DNA from: Coemansia sp. RSA 922
Taxonomy: Eukaryota; Kickxellomycota; Kickxellomycetes; Kickxellales; Kickxellaceae
DNA length: 14,117 nt
Reading direction: 5' to 3'
Assembly: GCA_027577415.1 (NCBI GenBank)
Contig: JANBQS010000647.1
Span: 1 to 14,117 of the forward strand
This document shows positions 7,201-14,117 of this stretch, one piece after another. The notes under the pieces are model-generated. The model had not been told where the DNA came from. It saw nothing but the letters and a program-made list of their open reading frames with translations, and did not search any database. The translations under genes were made by a program, and so were the position numbers. How positions within the stretch are numbered: the first letter of the stretch is position 1; each line of letters begins with the position of its first letter.

Positions 7201-7765
7201 CATCTTCAATGTCTGCGTCGTCGGCTGCAACGCCTCCCATCTGACCCTCCTCGTCTTCGTCATACTCGTCAGCAATGACTTTGCGTCCCCGGTGGGCCTG
7301 CCAAGCCGACGAGGGACTGGAATCTCGCAATGCAGATGTCTTGCGCGCTGCCTTCGCTTTCACTGCGCCTCTCAAGTCATCGACACCTACGTCAACCTCG
7401 CTCTCCATAGGAGAGCCAATGTCGACGCGAATGTCACTCAACGGACTTCGAGCAGAGTTGGACAGTCCATTGCGTATAATCGGCCCGCCGTTACCACGCG
7501 CAGCGTCGCTGTTATCGGACTGTACGTCCTCGTTGTCGCTAAACTCGTGCAAGCTGCTTAGAGACCCACTGGGTGAAAACAGCTCCTCTTCATCAAACGC
7601 CTCACTACCCTCGTTATTGCTGTTGGGAGGTAATAATCTAGGCCCGCGTTCTTCGCGCCGGTTTCGCCTTCGCGTGCCTCGGCCCGCAACTGCCATGCCC
7701 TCGCCAGATGTTCCATACCAGTCCTCATCGGCTAATACTGTCTCAACTTCAGAGTCGCGGTCCAT
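4244..7765 (-). CDS. Hos4/ANKRD11-like ankyrin-repeat nuclear protein with AT-hook
   Basis: This 1173-aa protein is encoded in one uninterrupted frame, with an in-frame TAA directly before the ATG. Residues 1-250 are acidic, Ser-rich and disordered, with basic patches (RRRNRR at 32-37; RRKKQR at 195-200; KRRKPR at 235-240) that could be nuclear localisation signals. Ankyrin repeats span about 252-540. Clear units begin near 254, 284, 353, 418, 451 and 485 (each with TPLHxA, TALHEA or a variant), and an insertion of about 40 residues separates the second and third. The triplet DKAGQTKLHRAC / DNAGWTPLHEAA / GFGGDTPLHDAC (415-493) is the arrangement known from yeast Hos4 (Set3 histone deacetylase complex) and metazoan ANKRD11/12. 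A charged linker (550-900) carries an AT-hook RRRGRPPKKR (753-762) and two six-Asp runs (721-726, 765-770). The C-terminal part (about 912-1003 and 1056-1160) looks folded and separately conserved. The likely role is a chromatin corepressor subunit. Ankyrin identity is certain; Hos4 orthology is inferred from repeat pattern and size (yeast Hos4 is also about 1,000 aa). Confidence 0.85.
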   Translation of the reverse strand: MDRDSEVETVLADEDWYGTSGEGMAVAGRGTRRRNRREERGPRLLPPNSNNEGSEAFDEEELFSPSGSLSSLHEFSDNEDVQSDNSDAARGNGGPIIRNGLSNSARSPLSDIRVDIGSPMESEVDVGVDDLRGAVKAKAARKTSALRDSSPSSAWQAHRGRKVIADEYDEDEEGQMGGVAADDADIEDGPDSSVRRKKQRLEHGARRLAAIGDMQSPQTDAGAADLSLRKHKQSKRRKPRYEEPDCLDDEGCPQLVYFAAKGDTATCRKLLLRGATISKTDSHGWTALHEASKHSHVETLELLLNPPARARLHADSELGSDCGASSDIAESRTVRQLLSPLPNINAATQHSRLTPLHQAVVNEDILVVRLLLDHGARTCVLNSRQLTPLDTCSNEKIARILTDRAKLQRSISARDKAGQTKLHRACHAGDLELTVSLINQGADVNLKDNAGWTPLHEAALEGHNAVAVALLRRGADFSARGFGGDTPLHDACANGHVDVARSLLVVGADPLTKNLKHITPEDMAKEEERDEVLQIIDAHRRGHLRAPLRTAHVDSGMSAKSERNGKGKRPASVAVAGSARGDDTGGSERLPKSRPRPTQSSPARSKDGHGERRPSLALSNDSDDQGAGSASAHKRELVSLRRLREEAEKPLVNYYFSSSSSKMSRDERKLQGIMGTIERMEKRKPKEKERRQVSTEPEADIVSDKATATDTVDGVRATIKDDDDDDVVRAEGSRHRHRHLVSDPPSSSLSPKRRRGRPPKKRVIDDDDDDKESPPLAPTLDAPAPVRHTAKRARRDTNATADNVPAVITIDGTSTPRNVPTSPTLDEPAQVVMPTVEIKTEPMFIASPVPVLGAAAGGGGSKHASRHGLSGTGAIHRSKQSKHHRASEGGRTIVESAVPPRAEAMTPSSIAAQAIRYLPLYTIQLHDDASASKPNYFVVDLQVRLLLGMPVDTASTTSSSNRSDGNPLFAAYPHLCRRRISEAQKERLWEPLAGMFVSNMQFIHDSTTPTATTPSNADTEAAPPAMLPRKSTERKSRSATGSSRSLATVSSVKADNELVSQFTLHEKKKFVGLGLYFVKLDEVVEIIRRDFPQISKQLITITLDLSTIDIAPAAPPPLRSLAEVIDCEVPAPKCPEWTGPQHMLPLRYSLKLHYRERQAYLESTGKGGTEGKP

Positions 7766-8328
7766 TTAACCTATACCATACAAATGACAGGGACAGCTTG
7801 ATAAGTTTTTGTAGAAAGAGAGCAGCAAAAAATATAGGCAGACAGCGTGCAGATATTTGCAGCTCACACGCCCCTCACCCGCTCAGTCACACTTTTTTAC
7901 ATACCATAGAGATACTTACCACGTAGTTTTTATTTGCTGCTGAATTCCAGACAGCCGTCAACAAGCGCAGGGTCTAAACAATACACTCTTTTCTTCTGGC
8001 CTTCGAATCGAATGAGCAAACTGCTATAGTCCGTAAAAGTGGACAAAGCCTATAAGACGCAAGTACGTTCTAACGCGTCGAATATAAAAATAAAAGCAAA
8101 CAAGAATTGTTTGCAAAAAAGGACAAAGAGAGAAAAATACAAAATTCGGGAACGAGAGGAAAAGAAAAGAAATTTTTATTTGTGTTGTGTCATGAATTTT
8201 TCTTTTTTGGCGGTGATCAGCAGTGCATGCGATTGGCGGGGCGCTCCAACATGATCCGAGGCACGTGTACAACAGCCACACAGCGTTACTTTCAACTTAC
8301 TGCACTCGGCCAAATTGTAAACAAGTTA
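7766..8328. other. Upstream region of the ankyrin-protein gene
   Basis: No gene is seen in these 563 bases, which hold the 5' region of the reverse-strand ankyrin gene and the 3' end of the RING gene. On the reverse strand, TATATT (7831-7836) lies about 70 bases before the ATG, a CCAAT box at 8232-8236, an ACGCGT (MCB-type cell-cycle element) at 8073-8078 and a CACGTG E-box at 8262-8267. About 8085-8210 is A/T-rich and would exclude nucleosomes. Confidence 0.5.
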
Positions 8329-10803
8329 CTATTCCGGCCCAAGCAAGTCGTCGAAAGTGTCTTCGGGCTCTTCTTCCAGCGACTGCGTTGTTTGCCTTGG
8401 CGAGCGAGCTGGCGCCATCGCGTACACGTATCTGGCATTATACCCGTGTCGCCCGTTGAAAACTGACAATGGCCTTCTAACCCTGATAGTACTCGAGGAG
8501 AGCTCAGAAGTATCATGCAAGCGGGACCTCCATGACTGTTGGTGCTCCCTCAGCGTGACCATAGGCCGCATAGCTTCAATGGGAGTGGGAGCAGACTCCT
8601 CCAGAGACCGATATGGTCGATTTGATGGCCTGAGCAAAGCAGCCGCCCGTGGTGCTGGTGCGGTCGCTGTTGGTGATTCGCCACTACCTCCAGTAGCGGG
8701 TTGAAGCGACTCAGTCAACCTGTGTCGAAGTGACGATATACGCGCACTTAGATGGTCCGGTTCGTCGTTGCCAGCATCGGAGGGTTGGGGTAGCTCAGTG
8801 CGATCCAGATCTCTTGTTATCCGTCTAGCTGGATATATTGCCCGCCTTGTGGTACTCTGAAGCTCAGTCACTGCATTCAAGTCATTCAGCCGCTGGTAGG
8901 ACAAAAGTAGGCGACGTATAGACTGAACCATACGCCTGTTGGAATCGGACAATGCCTGGTTAGAATCAGATAACACCTGGCTCGATGGCTCCGTGTTCTC
9001 GCGGCTTAGAAGACGGCCAGTTCCAGCAACAGCAGCAGTCTGGGTCGGGTGGTCATGGCCGCTGTGGCTATTGTTCATGATATGGCTGATCCGAATCGGG
9101 TTTCTTGCGGATGAGCCAGATGCTGCTGTCGCGGTAGTAGCTGCTGGAGTTCCTTCAGGTCGCACAAAACGAGTAGGCTGACGCAGCCGCGATAGTGGTG
9201 GTATCGGTATGCTCGGGCTATGTGATGGGCCAGGAGCGGCCTCAGTCGCTGGTCGCGCTGGGCGAGTAGATGGGCGCTCCCGAGGCGGATGAATAGGAAT
9301 CCTCGGACTCGACGTTGGGCTCGATATTGGCCCAGTTGACATGCGTTCCGGGCGAGGGGGCCGGCGCACCACACGCTGAGGAAGTGGTTCATCTATGTCC
9401 AGCGACATGTGACGAACGCTGCCAAATACAGTGTCCATACTCCGCTCCATGACGTGCCGCAGAAACGTGAGCGATTCCTGAGATATACCAGAGGTAGTTG
9501 ACGCGCCTGTGCCACTGAGATAGTCCTGGTACGCTTCGATTTGTCTAGCAATGGCCGCAGTGACAAGGGCTACTGAGTCGTAGTTGACCGCTTCTGTGTC
9601 AGCTCCCTCAGCGCTGGCTGACGATGCTGCCGCCGCCACATTCGTCTCATGGGTCGCCGGGCGAGAAGCCTGCGCGGGCAAATCTCCTTGAGATGGCCAT
9701 AGCTCGCTTCTGGTAAGCCGATTCAGATTATTCAGCAACATTGCCAACCTTCTGCGATACCTCGCGTGTAATGCCGCTGTCTCGTTCTCCAAGTCTACGC
9801 CACTGGCTGCTGGTGTGCGTCTGGGAATACTGTGCTCGCGGTGCACGGGGAACAAACGCGCCCATGGATCGGTAGTTTCGCCACCGGTAGAAGAGGGCTC
9901 AGTACTGTCGTGCGGGTTCAGCAGAGCAACAACTTCCTTGATGGCGTAGGCAGGCGCAGGACGAATAGAGACGTGTGCGCGACATGCAGGGCACTTGGGG
10001 TTTCTCTCGAGCCACTGGAGAAGACAGTCCTGGCAAAATACATGGCCACATGCCAGCGAGCGTGGCTGAGCAAAGGTATCAAGACAAATTGAGCACTGCA
10101 GTGCAGAGGCAATGCGCGCAAATCGATCGGTCGCAGCCTGTTGCTCGTTTCGTTGGACCAGCAATTCAGCATTGAGTGCGTTGACTTTCTCAAGCGACGC
10201 CTGAGACTCTTCAGACTGCTCGACAAGGCGCTCCAAATACTCCAGCTGCATTGCGTCAAACTCGGCTCGGCTGACATGGTCTTCAGGGCTAGGCGGCCTC
10301 TGCTCCTGTCTCTCTTCAACGCTCAAGTCTCTAATGAAATCGTCAATAAAACCCTCAGCCACCTCATAAGAGTCCTCGGCCGTGCGCTCGTGGTCATCGC
10401 CATTGCTGCTTTTGTCACTATCTGCATCGTAGCTGCTCGCGTCAGACAGACTGTCGATGAGATGTCGTGTGCCACTTACCCGTTGCGAAAGGGGAGGCAA
10501 GGCTGTGTGCACGGTCAATGAGGCGGAAGATGGGCGGCGCGGCTTTGGTGGCTCCAGGGCGTTGGTAACGCCAAAGCATCCCAGAAAGCTGGCCATCACT
10601 GACTTGTTGCTACCTGCCTCAAGCGAGTTGCGCCCAGAAGGACATGGGCCCACTGGTCCTGTCTGTGACGTGGACAAGCCGGTTCTCGTTGACGGGCCAG
10701 GCGTGGCTCCCGACGTCTGTCCAGCAAACGCCGGGTTCTCATCAGCGGTACTGCTATTCTGATCGCCTGGTTCGGGACCAGGACCAGAACCAGCAGCAGT
10801 CAT
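8329..10803 (-). CDS. Coiled-coil/RING-finger protein, probable E3 ubiquitin ligase
   Basis: An 824-aa protein in one open frame, with a stop codon four codons upstream of the ATG. Residues 1-175 are disordered, Ser/Pro-rich then acidic. Residues 181-232 form a heptad-like helix, a probable coiled coil. A C3HC4 RING follows at once: C237-x2-C240-x11-C252-x-H254-x2-C257-x2-C260-x10-C271-x2-C274, all eight ligands present, with the usual CGHVFC and CPAC signatures. A short helix (AIKEVVALL, 287-295) follows. The rest is mostly low-complexity Pro/Arg/Ser/Thr with short helical segments (340-365, 405-430, 441-470, 620-640, 684-700) and an acidic tail (808-824). The RING should recruit an E2; the coiled coil may dimerise it. 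The order coiled coil-RING is the reverse of TRIM proteins and resembles Bre1 or RNF8, but I cannot name the family. The first ATG has a weak context (T at -3). Met70 (10594-10596), in a better context (GTGATGG) and opening MASFLGCFG, is an alternative start. Confidence 0.85.
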   Translation of the reverse strand: MTAAGSGPGPEPGDQNSSTADENPAFAGQTSGATPGPSTRTGLSTSQTGPVGPCPSGRNSLEAGSNKSVMASFLGCFGVTNALEPPKPRRPSSASLTVHTALPPLSQRVSGTRHLIDSLSDASSYDADSDKSSNGDDHERTAEDSYEVAEGFIDDFIRDLSVEERQEQRPPSPEDHVSRAEFDAMQLEYLERLVEQSEESQASLEKVNALNAELLVQRNEQQAATDRFARIASALQCSICLDTFAQPRSLACGHVFCQDCLLQWLERNPKCPACRAHVSIRPAPAYAIKEVVALLNPHDSTEPSSTGGETTDPWARLFPVHREHSIPRRTPAASGVDLENETAALHARYRRRLAMLLNNLNRLTRSELWPSQGDLPAQASRPATHETNVAAAASSASAEGADTEAVNYDSVALVTAAIARQIEAYQDYLSGTGASTTSGISQESLTFLRHVMERSMDTVFGSVRHMSLDIDEPLPQRVVRRPPRPERMSTGPISSPTSSPRIPIHPPRERPSTRPARPATEAAPGPSHSPSIPIPPLSRLRQPTRFVRPEGTPAATTATAASGSSARNPIRISHIMNNSHSGHDHPTQTAAVAGTGRLLSRENTEPSSQVLSDSNQALSDSNRRMVQSIRRLLLSYQRLNDLNAVTELQSTTRRAIYPARRITRDLDRTELPQPSDAGNDEPDHLSARISSLRHRLTESLQPATGGSGESPTATAPAPRAAALLRPSNRPYRSLEESAPTPIEAMRPMVTLREHQQSWRSRLHDTSELSSSTIRVRRPLSVFNGRHGYNARYVYAMAPARSPRQTTQSLEEEPEDTFDDLLGPE
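8942..8983. repeat. Two degenerate 21-bp tandem copies in the RING gene
   Basis: Units at 8942-8962 and 8963-8983 match at 15 of 21 bases and encode two LSDSN-containing heptads (about residues 610-622). It looks like a recent in-frame slippage duplication in a disordered linker. Confidence 0.5.
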
Positions 10804-10845
10804 ACAACCGAGCTATTTTTGTTTTGTTTATGCTAGTTTTGTATA

Positions 10846-10853
10846 GCGCGAAA
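10846..10853 (-). promoter_or_regulatory. E2F/SCB-type element TTTCGCGC upstream of the RING gene
   Basis: The reverse strand reads TTTCGCGC, matching the E2F consensus (TTTSSCGC); the opposite strand reads CGCGAAA, the yeast Swi4 (SCB) consensus. It lies 43-50 bases before the ATG, so it may sit in the 5' UTR or core promoter. G1/S control is inferred from the motif only. Confidence 0.35.
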
Positions 10854-11860
10854 CAAGTCGGAGTTGTCACTATTTCTCAGGAGGTTGTAAAATTCGAATA
10901 GTGCCTTAAATTCAAAAACTTGTGATAAAGTGTGAGTAAAAAAAGGGGTAGTGAAGAACAAAGGAGAGACATGATGCCATTCAATAGACTTGCTGCGCAC
11001 TAGTGGGATGACGTGTGTAGGATAGTGCCTTAGCTCTGATCCGCGGATGTTGATCCACAGATATCAGTACAAGCTTAGGCTCTCGGAGAGGCTTGCCTTT
11101 GCCGGAGCGCACATCAAGAAGCCGCCTCCCCGATACGCCACCCGAGACTGTGTTGTTTACAAGAAGGCAGGGTTAGAAAGCACCAGCCAAGGGGGAGGGG
11201 CGGCGCTGAAAAAGCAATATCAACACACAAAACCAGGCTGGTTTCGCCGTGTCGATTGTGGACTGGCGGTTTGCATTGTGCTCAGAATTCAACGAGATAG
11301 CTGCTACTCTTCCAACGCAAAAGACAACGCGAGACATGCTCAGCTCATCAATAATAAAAAAGATAAGCTTCGGCGAGTGGTACCATTTGGTTCTGGCTCA
11401 TGCAGGTACGAACATACATGGACGATGAGATCCAGGTCTGAGCGGCAGATAAAAAAAGAATAAAAGCAGGGTAGGTCTGACGTCTCAAGACCAAAGTCTG
11501 TCTTGTCTGTTTGCTACTGTGCAGCGTTTGGTTCTGCATGCATGAGTGCGGACCGTCAACAAAGCCCTAGACAACAATTAAAATTTTGCACGAACAATGG
11601 AGCAAAAAAATTGTCCAGAGCAGCAGCAGCAATGGTGAGTTTGTTGTTGTTGGGCACATTGAGCACCTCGGCAGTGGCGAAGTAAAATACAGCGCAGTAG
11701 AATTGCAGGCCAAACAAAAAAAAACGCCATTGGCAAGGCTCGAGAAAGAAGGGAGAGCAATTTGGCCCCTCCTCCCCAAGCTCCCTCTCCCAAAGACGGA
11801 CTATTAAAGGACAAGTGCAGAGCCGGGCGATTCCGCCGCCAAGCGCTGGGTTCTCAACAT

Positions 11861-11880
11861 CCCCCCCCCCTCTTTTTTTC
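11861..11880 (+). promoter_or_regulatory. C10/T-rich pyrimidine tract in the GPI-protein promoter
   Basis: Ten C in a row (11861-11870) are followed by TCTTTTTTTC, and the strand then stays rich in C and T almost to the ATG at 12069. Long CT-rich blocks just before the transcription start are typical of strongly expressed fungal genes. A TATTAAA (11802-11808) lies about 55 bases before the C-run. Confidence 0.45.
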
Positions 11881-12068
11881 TCCCAAAGTATATGCTACGT
11901 CTCCCTCCTCTCGCTATCCGTTAAATTCGCCACGCATCTCTCCCGACGCTTTTCTGCTTCTCTACAAAGAACCCTTCGCGTATCTCTCTTACAGCCTATA
12001 TTCCTTCCAAAAACCCCCTCTAAACCCGCCGCATATACTTTCTTGAACCAACACATTGCATTTTAATC

Positions 12069-12452
12069 ATGAAGTCCATCGCCGCCATCTCCATGTTTGT
12101 TGCCGCCGCTGTTGCCGCTAGCACCACCGCGCCTCAGCCCTCCATTCCGTCGCAGACGCTCAACTCTGCTCAGGCCGAAGCTCTTGCCACGCTCAGCGCC
12201 GCCCAGGCCTCGCTCAATGCGATGAACTCGCAGATGATTGCCAACAACCAAGCGTCCCAGGCTGCCGCCATCCTGAGCCAGAGCCACGCCGCTCACTCTC
12301 ATTCCGGCAGCGAGGATCTCGGCGACCTTGACTCGAGCGCGTTGGAAGGTATCGAGAGCTCGATTCACGAGGACACCAAGGACAATGCCGCTTCGTCCAT
12401 TGCTGGCTCCATGCTTGCCCTGGCCCTAATGGCTGGTGTTGCCATGTTTTAG
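12069..12452 (+). CDS. Small secreted Ala/Ser-rich protein with GPI-anchor signal
   Basis: This 127-aa precursor has the two-ended plan of a GPI-anchored surface protein. Residues 1-17 (Lys2, a hydrophobic Ala/Val core, then AVAA before Ser18) form a signal peptide, probably cut after Ala17. The mature part is rich in Ala, Ser, Gln and Asn with helical periodicity (31-72), a short His cluster (H73, H76, H78) and an acidic stretch (82-103). The C-terminus is a small-residue site around N106-A107-A108, a short spacer, and a hydrophobic tail (111-127) ending in Phe, as expected for GPI transfer. It should end at the plasma membrane or cell wall. No catalytic domain is present and I recognise no named family. 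The ATG has A at -3, codons strongly favour C in the third position, and the leader is pyrimidine-rich, all pointing to high expression. It is the only confident forward-strand protein gene here and converges on the TACC gene. Confidence 0.85.
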   Translation: MKSIAAISMFVAAAVAASTTAPQPSIPSQTLNSAQAEALATLSAAQASLNAMNSQMIANNQASQAAAILSQSHAAHSHSGSEDLGDLDSSALEGIESSIHEDTKDNAASSIAGSMLALALMAGVAMF

Positions 12453-12627
12453 AGAATCTAGCTTATAGTAGGTTTCAGTTTTAATACATTAGTGCGCTTC
12501 GTTCCAATGCCCACATAAAAAGAACAGCTTTATCTCGAGAACCAATTACTCAGAGTGTGTTGCATCTATTGGTTTGTCATAAATACGTGTTTTTTTGTTA
12601 TCGTAATATTGCAATTCTAGTATCTGT

Positions 12628-14117
12628 CTAATGTATTGAACCCTCGAGACGCTCACACAGAGATAATAGCTCCTCGTTCTGGCGCTTGGTCGAATCAAGC
12701 TGGATCTGTAACGACTTTGAGCGGGTATCCGCTTTTGTCGCACGAGCACGAGCAGCAGCTACATCCTGCTGAGCCAAGGCAGCAGCAGCCATGAGCCGAG
12801 ATATCTCAGCGTTAGCTTTGCTCAGCATCTCCTCCGCATGAGCCTTGATCTTGGCACTGCGCTCCTCAGCAACCAGCACGTCGGCGCGCAAGCTAACAGC
12901 AAGCTTCTCCAGCCTCACGTTCTCTGCAGCCAGGGCCTCAGCCTGAGCCCGAGATTCGTTGCGCTCGGCAGTTAGCGCACCAACATGCTTCCCAGACTCG
13001 TCCAGCTGCTCTTGCAGCCGGTGACGATCAAGACTGAGGCGACCGAGTTCCCGACTAAGACCGCTGCTCTCCTCGTCCTTTTGCTCGATCAAACGCGATG
13101 ACGTCGCTACATACTCCTCCAGCATCGCCTGTACGTCGTCGCGCTCAGCCTGCATGCTAGCAAACCCGCCCCTTAGCTCCTCCAGCTCTGCCTGCACGGC
13201 CATGGCCTGCTGCCCGACCTCGCGTGCGTGCCTCTGCTGCTCGGCTGCCACCCGCCTAGCGAACTCTTGTTCCTGCGCTGCTATCTGCTGCCGATGTTCC
13301 TGCTTCAACAAGCTTAATGTCTGTGCTGCCTTGAGCTGCTGGCTTTTGGCACTCTCGGAAAACTCGTCTCTCAGCGTCTGCACCAGTTTCTCACGCACTT
13401 CACTCTGTATACTCGCCTTGTCCTGGAACTCTCGACGAACTTCCTCCATCTCTGCCGCGGTAAACACAAATGGCTTTGTCTGTTTCGAATTTTGTTCAAC
13501 AACGGGACCGCTGCACTCGCTGACTCGAGTGGTAGGAGTTTCGGGTAGTGGAACTGATGCCAAGTCCAAGTCTTTGGCTCCAGCCAGCTGAGCAATGTCA
13601 TCCAACTCGATATTGTCAGCTGGGAGATACCCCAGTAACTGTGCGACATGTGCATCGTCCATATACGACCCACCCGTGTCTGCCACAGCCTTACTGGCTC
13701 TGCAACTGTCCTCGCTACTGCCGCTACGAGCCGAATCGGGTGTTCTACGGCCCCCAACAGACCGAATATTGACAATTTGGCTACTACTTTCGACGCCAAG
13801 ATCAGCGTCAGTATACAAGGCAATAATTGCACTCGCGTCCATACCAGCAGCCGCTGCCGCCACCACTTCATCCGGTCCGAATCTCCTAGCCTGACAATGG
13901 CCGAGCTGCGCGGGCATAGCCAAGCACAGAGTATCATCACTAGTATCTCCAAACGCAATATCCCGACTACCGTGCTCGCCCGACGGCTGCCGACTAAGCG
14001 GCGGCGATGCAATCAGGTGCTCTGGCTCCCGTCCCATGCCATTAAAGAAGCGTTCGCCGAGTAATGCCGCTGACGAGTGATACCAAGAGTGAACGTTATC
14101 GCTCAGTCGCTCGTCAC
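12628..14117 (-). CDS. TACC-family coiled-coil protein (5' end outside window)
   Basis: The C-terminal ~170 residues form the TACC domain, the coiled coil that recruits TOG/XMAP215-class microtubule polymerases to spindle poles and microtubules (fission yeast Alp7/Mia1, fly D-TACC, worm TAC-1). Counting from the Met at 14037, the domain spans about 300-469. Its core KIKAHAEEMLSKANAEISRL (396-415) and ending NEELLSLCERLEGSI are very close to animal TACC proteins, which have ALKAHAEEKL-RANAEI and EIEELTKICDELI. Heptads extend upstream to about residue 195; the rest is disordered. The frame stays open to the right edge: the 26 codons before Met14037 hold no stop and read like protein (they include NVHSWYH and LLGERFFNG), so the gene is 5'-incomplete and the true start or an upstream exon lies outside. 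At least 495 aa are present, similar to Alp7 (about 470 aa). The stop is TAG at 12628-12630. Confidence 0.88.
   Translation of the reverse strand, partial: DERLSDNVHSWYHSSAALLGERFFNGMGREPEHLIASPPLSRQPSGEHGSRDIAFGDTSDDTLCLAMPAQLGHCQARRFGPDEVVAAAAAGMDASAIIALYTDADLGVESSSQIVNIRSVGGRRTPDSARSGSSEDSCRASKAVADTGGSYMDDAHVAQLLGYLPADNIELDDIAQLAGAKDLDLASVPLPETPTTRVSECSGPVVEQNSKQTKPFVFTAAEMEEVRREFQDKASIQSEVREKLVQTLRDEFSESAKSQQLKAAQTLSLLKQEHRQQIAAQEQEFARRVAAEQQRHAREVGQQAMAVQAELEELRGGFASMQAERDDVQAMLEEYVATSSRLIEQKDEESSGLSRELGRLSLDRHRLQEQLDESGKHVGALTAERNESRAQAEALAAENVRLEKLAVSLRADVLVAEERSAKIKAHAEEMLSKANAEISRLMAAAALAQQDVAAARARATKADTRSKSLQIQLDSTKRQNEELLSLCERLEGSIH

Larger units (their letters stand above)
10804..12068. 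other. Divergent intergenic region between RING and GPI-protein genes
   Basis: These 1265 bases serve two divergent promoters. Next to the RING gene is a TTTCGCGC element (10846-10853). An ATGACGT CRE-type site lies at 11008-11014, and an imperfect hairpin around AGGCTCTCGGAGAGGCT lies near 11077. A 138-codon forward frame at 11047-11463 has no domain and no bias, and I do not accept it. Towards the right the strand becomes pyrimidine-rich, with a TATTAAA at 11802-11808. A 13-codon ORF and a 17-codon ORF near 11597-11685 are noted under rejected items. Confidence 0.5.

Noticed and set aside
11047..11463. 138-codon forward ORF in the divergent intergenic region
   Set aside because: Composition looks random (scattered Cys, Arg, Gln and Lys), with no signal, domain or codon bias, unlike the neighbouring true genes.
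11471..11524. Possible 54-base 5'-UTR intron (GTAGGT ... CTACTGTGCAG)
   Set aside because: The donor is only partly consensus and there is no properly placed branch-point motif.
11597..11685. Mini-ORFs upstream of the GPI gene: a 13-codon ORF ending at a GTGAGT splice-like site, and an overlapping frame ending in MVSLLLLGTLSTSAVAK that looks like a signal peptide
   Set aside because: Neither joins convincingly to a downstream exon with a clear branch point and acceptor. Signal-like runs arise easily from TTG and GCA repeats. cDNA reads here would change this view.
14035..14037. Met at 14037 as the start codon of the TACC gene
   Set aside because: The 26 upstream codons to the edge are open and protein-like, so the coding region most likely extends beyond the window.
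1..14117. Mobile elements, CRISPR arrays, rRNA, secondary-metabolite cluster
   Set aside because: No direct-repeat array, transposase or integrase motif, terminal repeats, rRNA core sequence or PKS/NRPS-type domain was seen on either strand.

Overview
The window looks like nuclear DNA of a filamentous or zoosporangial-type fungus. Long intron-free reading frames lie close together. There is a eukaryotic tRNA-Leu(CAG) with a long variable arm, a small secreted protein with a GPI-anchor signal, a fungal/metazoan TACC coiled-coil protein, and a Hos4/ANKRD11-type ankyrin protein. The compact, intron-poor layout at about 50% GC would fit an early-diverging lineage such as Kickxellomycotina. That placement is an inference from style only, not from a marker gene. 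The tRNA with anticodon CAG has leucine identity features, so CUG should be read as Leu.

Layout, left to right. 1-597: an AT-rich end with one small unrecognised reverse-strand ORF (124 aa). 598-1424: non-coding, with an unusual cluster of bZIP-type sites (three ATGACGC in exact 11-bp phase plus ATGACGT) and an AP-1/E-box composite palindrome. 1425-1505: tRNA-Leu(CAG), reverse strand. 1682-2719 and 2981-4012: two tandem reverse-strand paralogues of the NADPH-dependent alkenal/prostaglandin reductase branch of the MDR superfamily, about 66% identical by hand alignment. 4244-7765: a 1173-aa nuclear-type protein with an acidic N-terminus, an ankyrin block, an AT-hook and a conserved-looking C-terminal region, best explained as a Hos4-like Set3-complex subunit. 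8329-10803: an 824-aa protein with a predicted coiled coil followed directly by a C3HC4 RING, probably an E3 ubiquitin ligase. 10804-12068: a 1.27-kb divergent intergenic region, pyrimidine-rich towards the right. 12069-12452: the only confident forward-strand protein gene, a small Ala/Ser-rich GPI-anchored cell-surface protein. 12628-14117: a TACC-family protein running in reverse, still open at the right edge and therefore 5'-incomplete.

These are mostly independent housekeeping or regulatory genes: chromatin (Hos4-like), ubiquitylation (RING), spindle/microtubule (TACC), wall surface (GPI protein) and detoxification of reactive carbonyls (MDR pair). I see no mobile element, CRISPR array, toxin system or biosynthetic cluster. 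The points most worth a second look are the phased bZIP array, the diverging MDR duplicate, the AT-hook in the Hos4-like protein, the AT-rich orphan ORF and the unusual RING protein.
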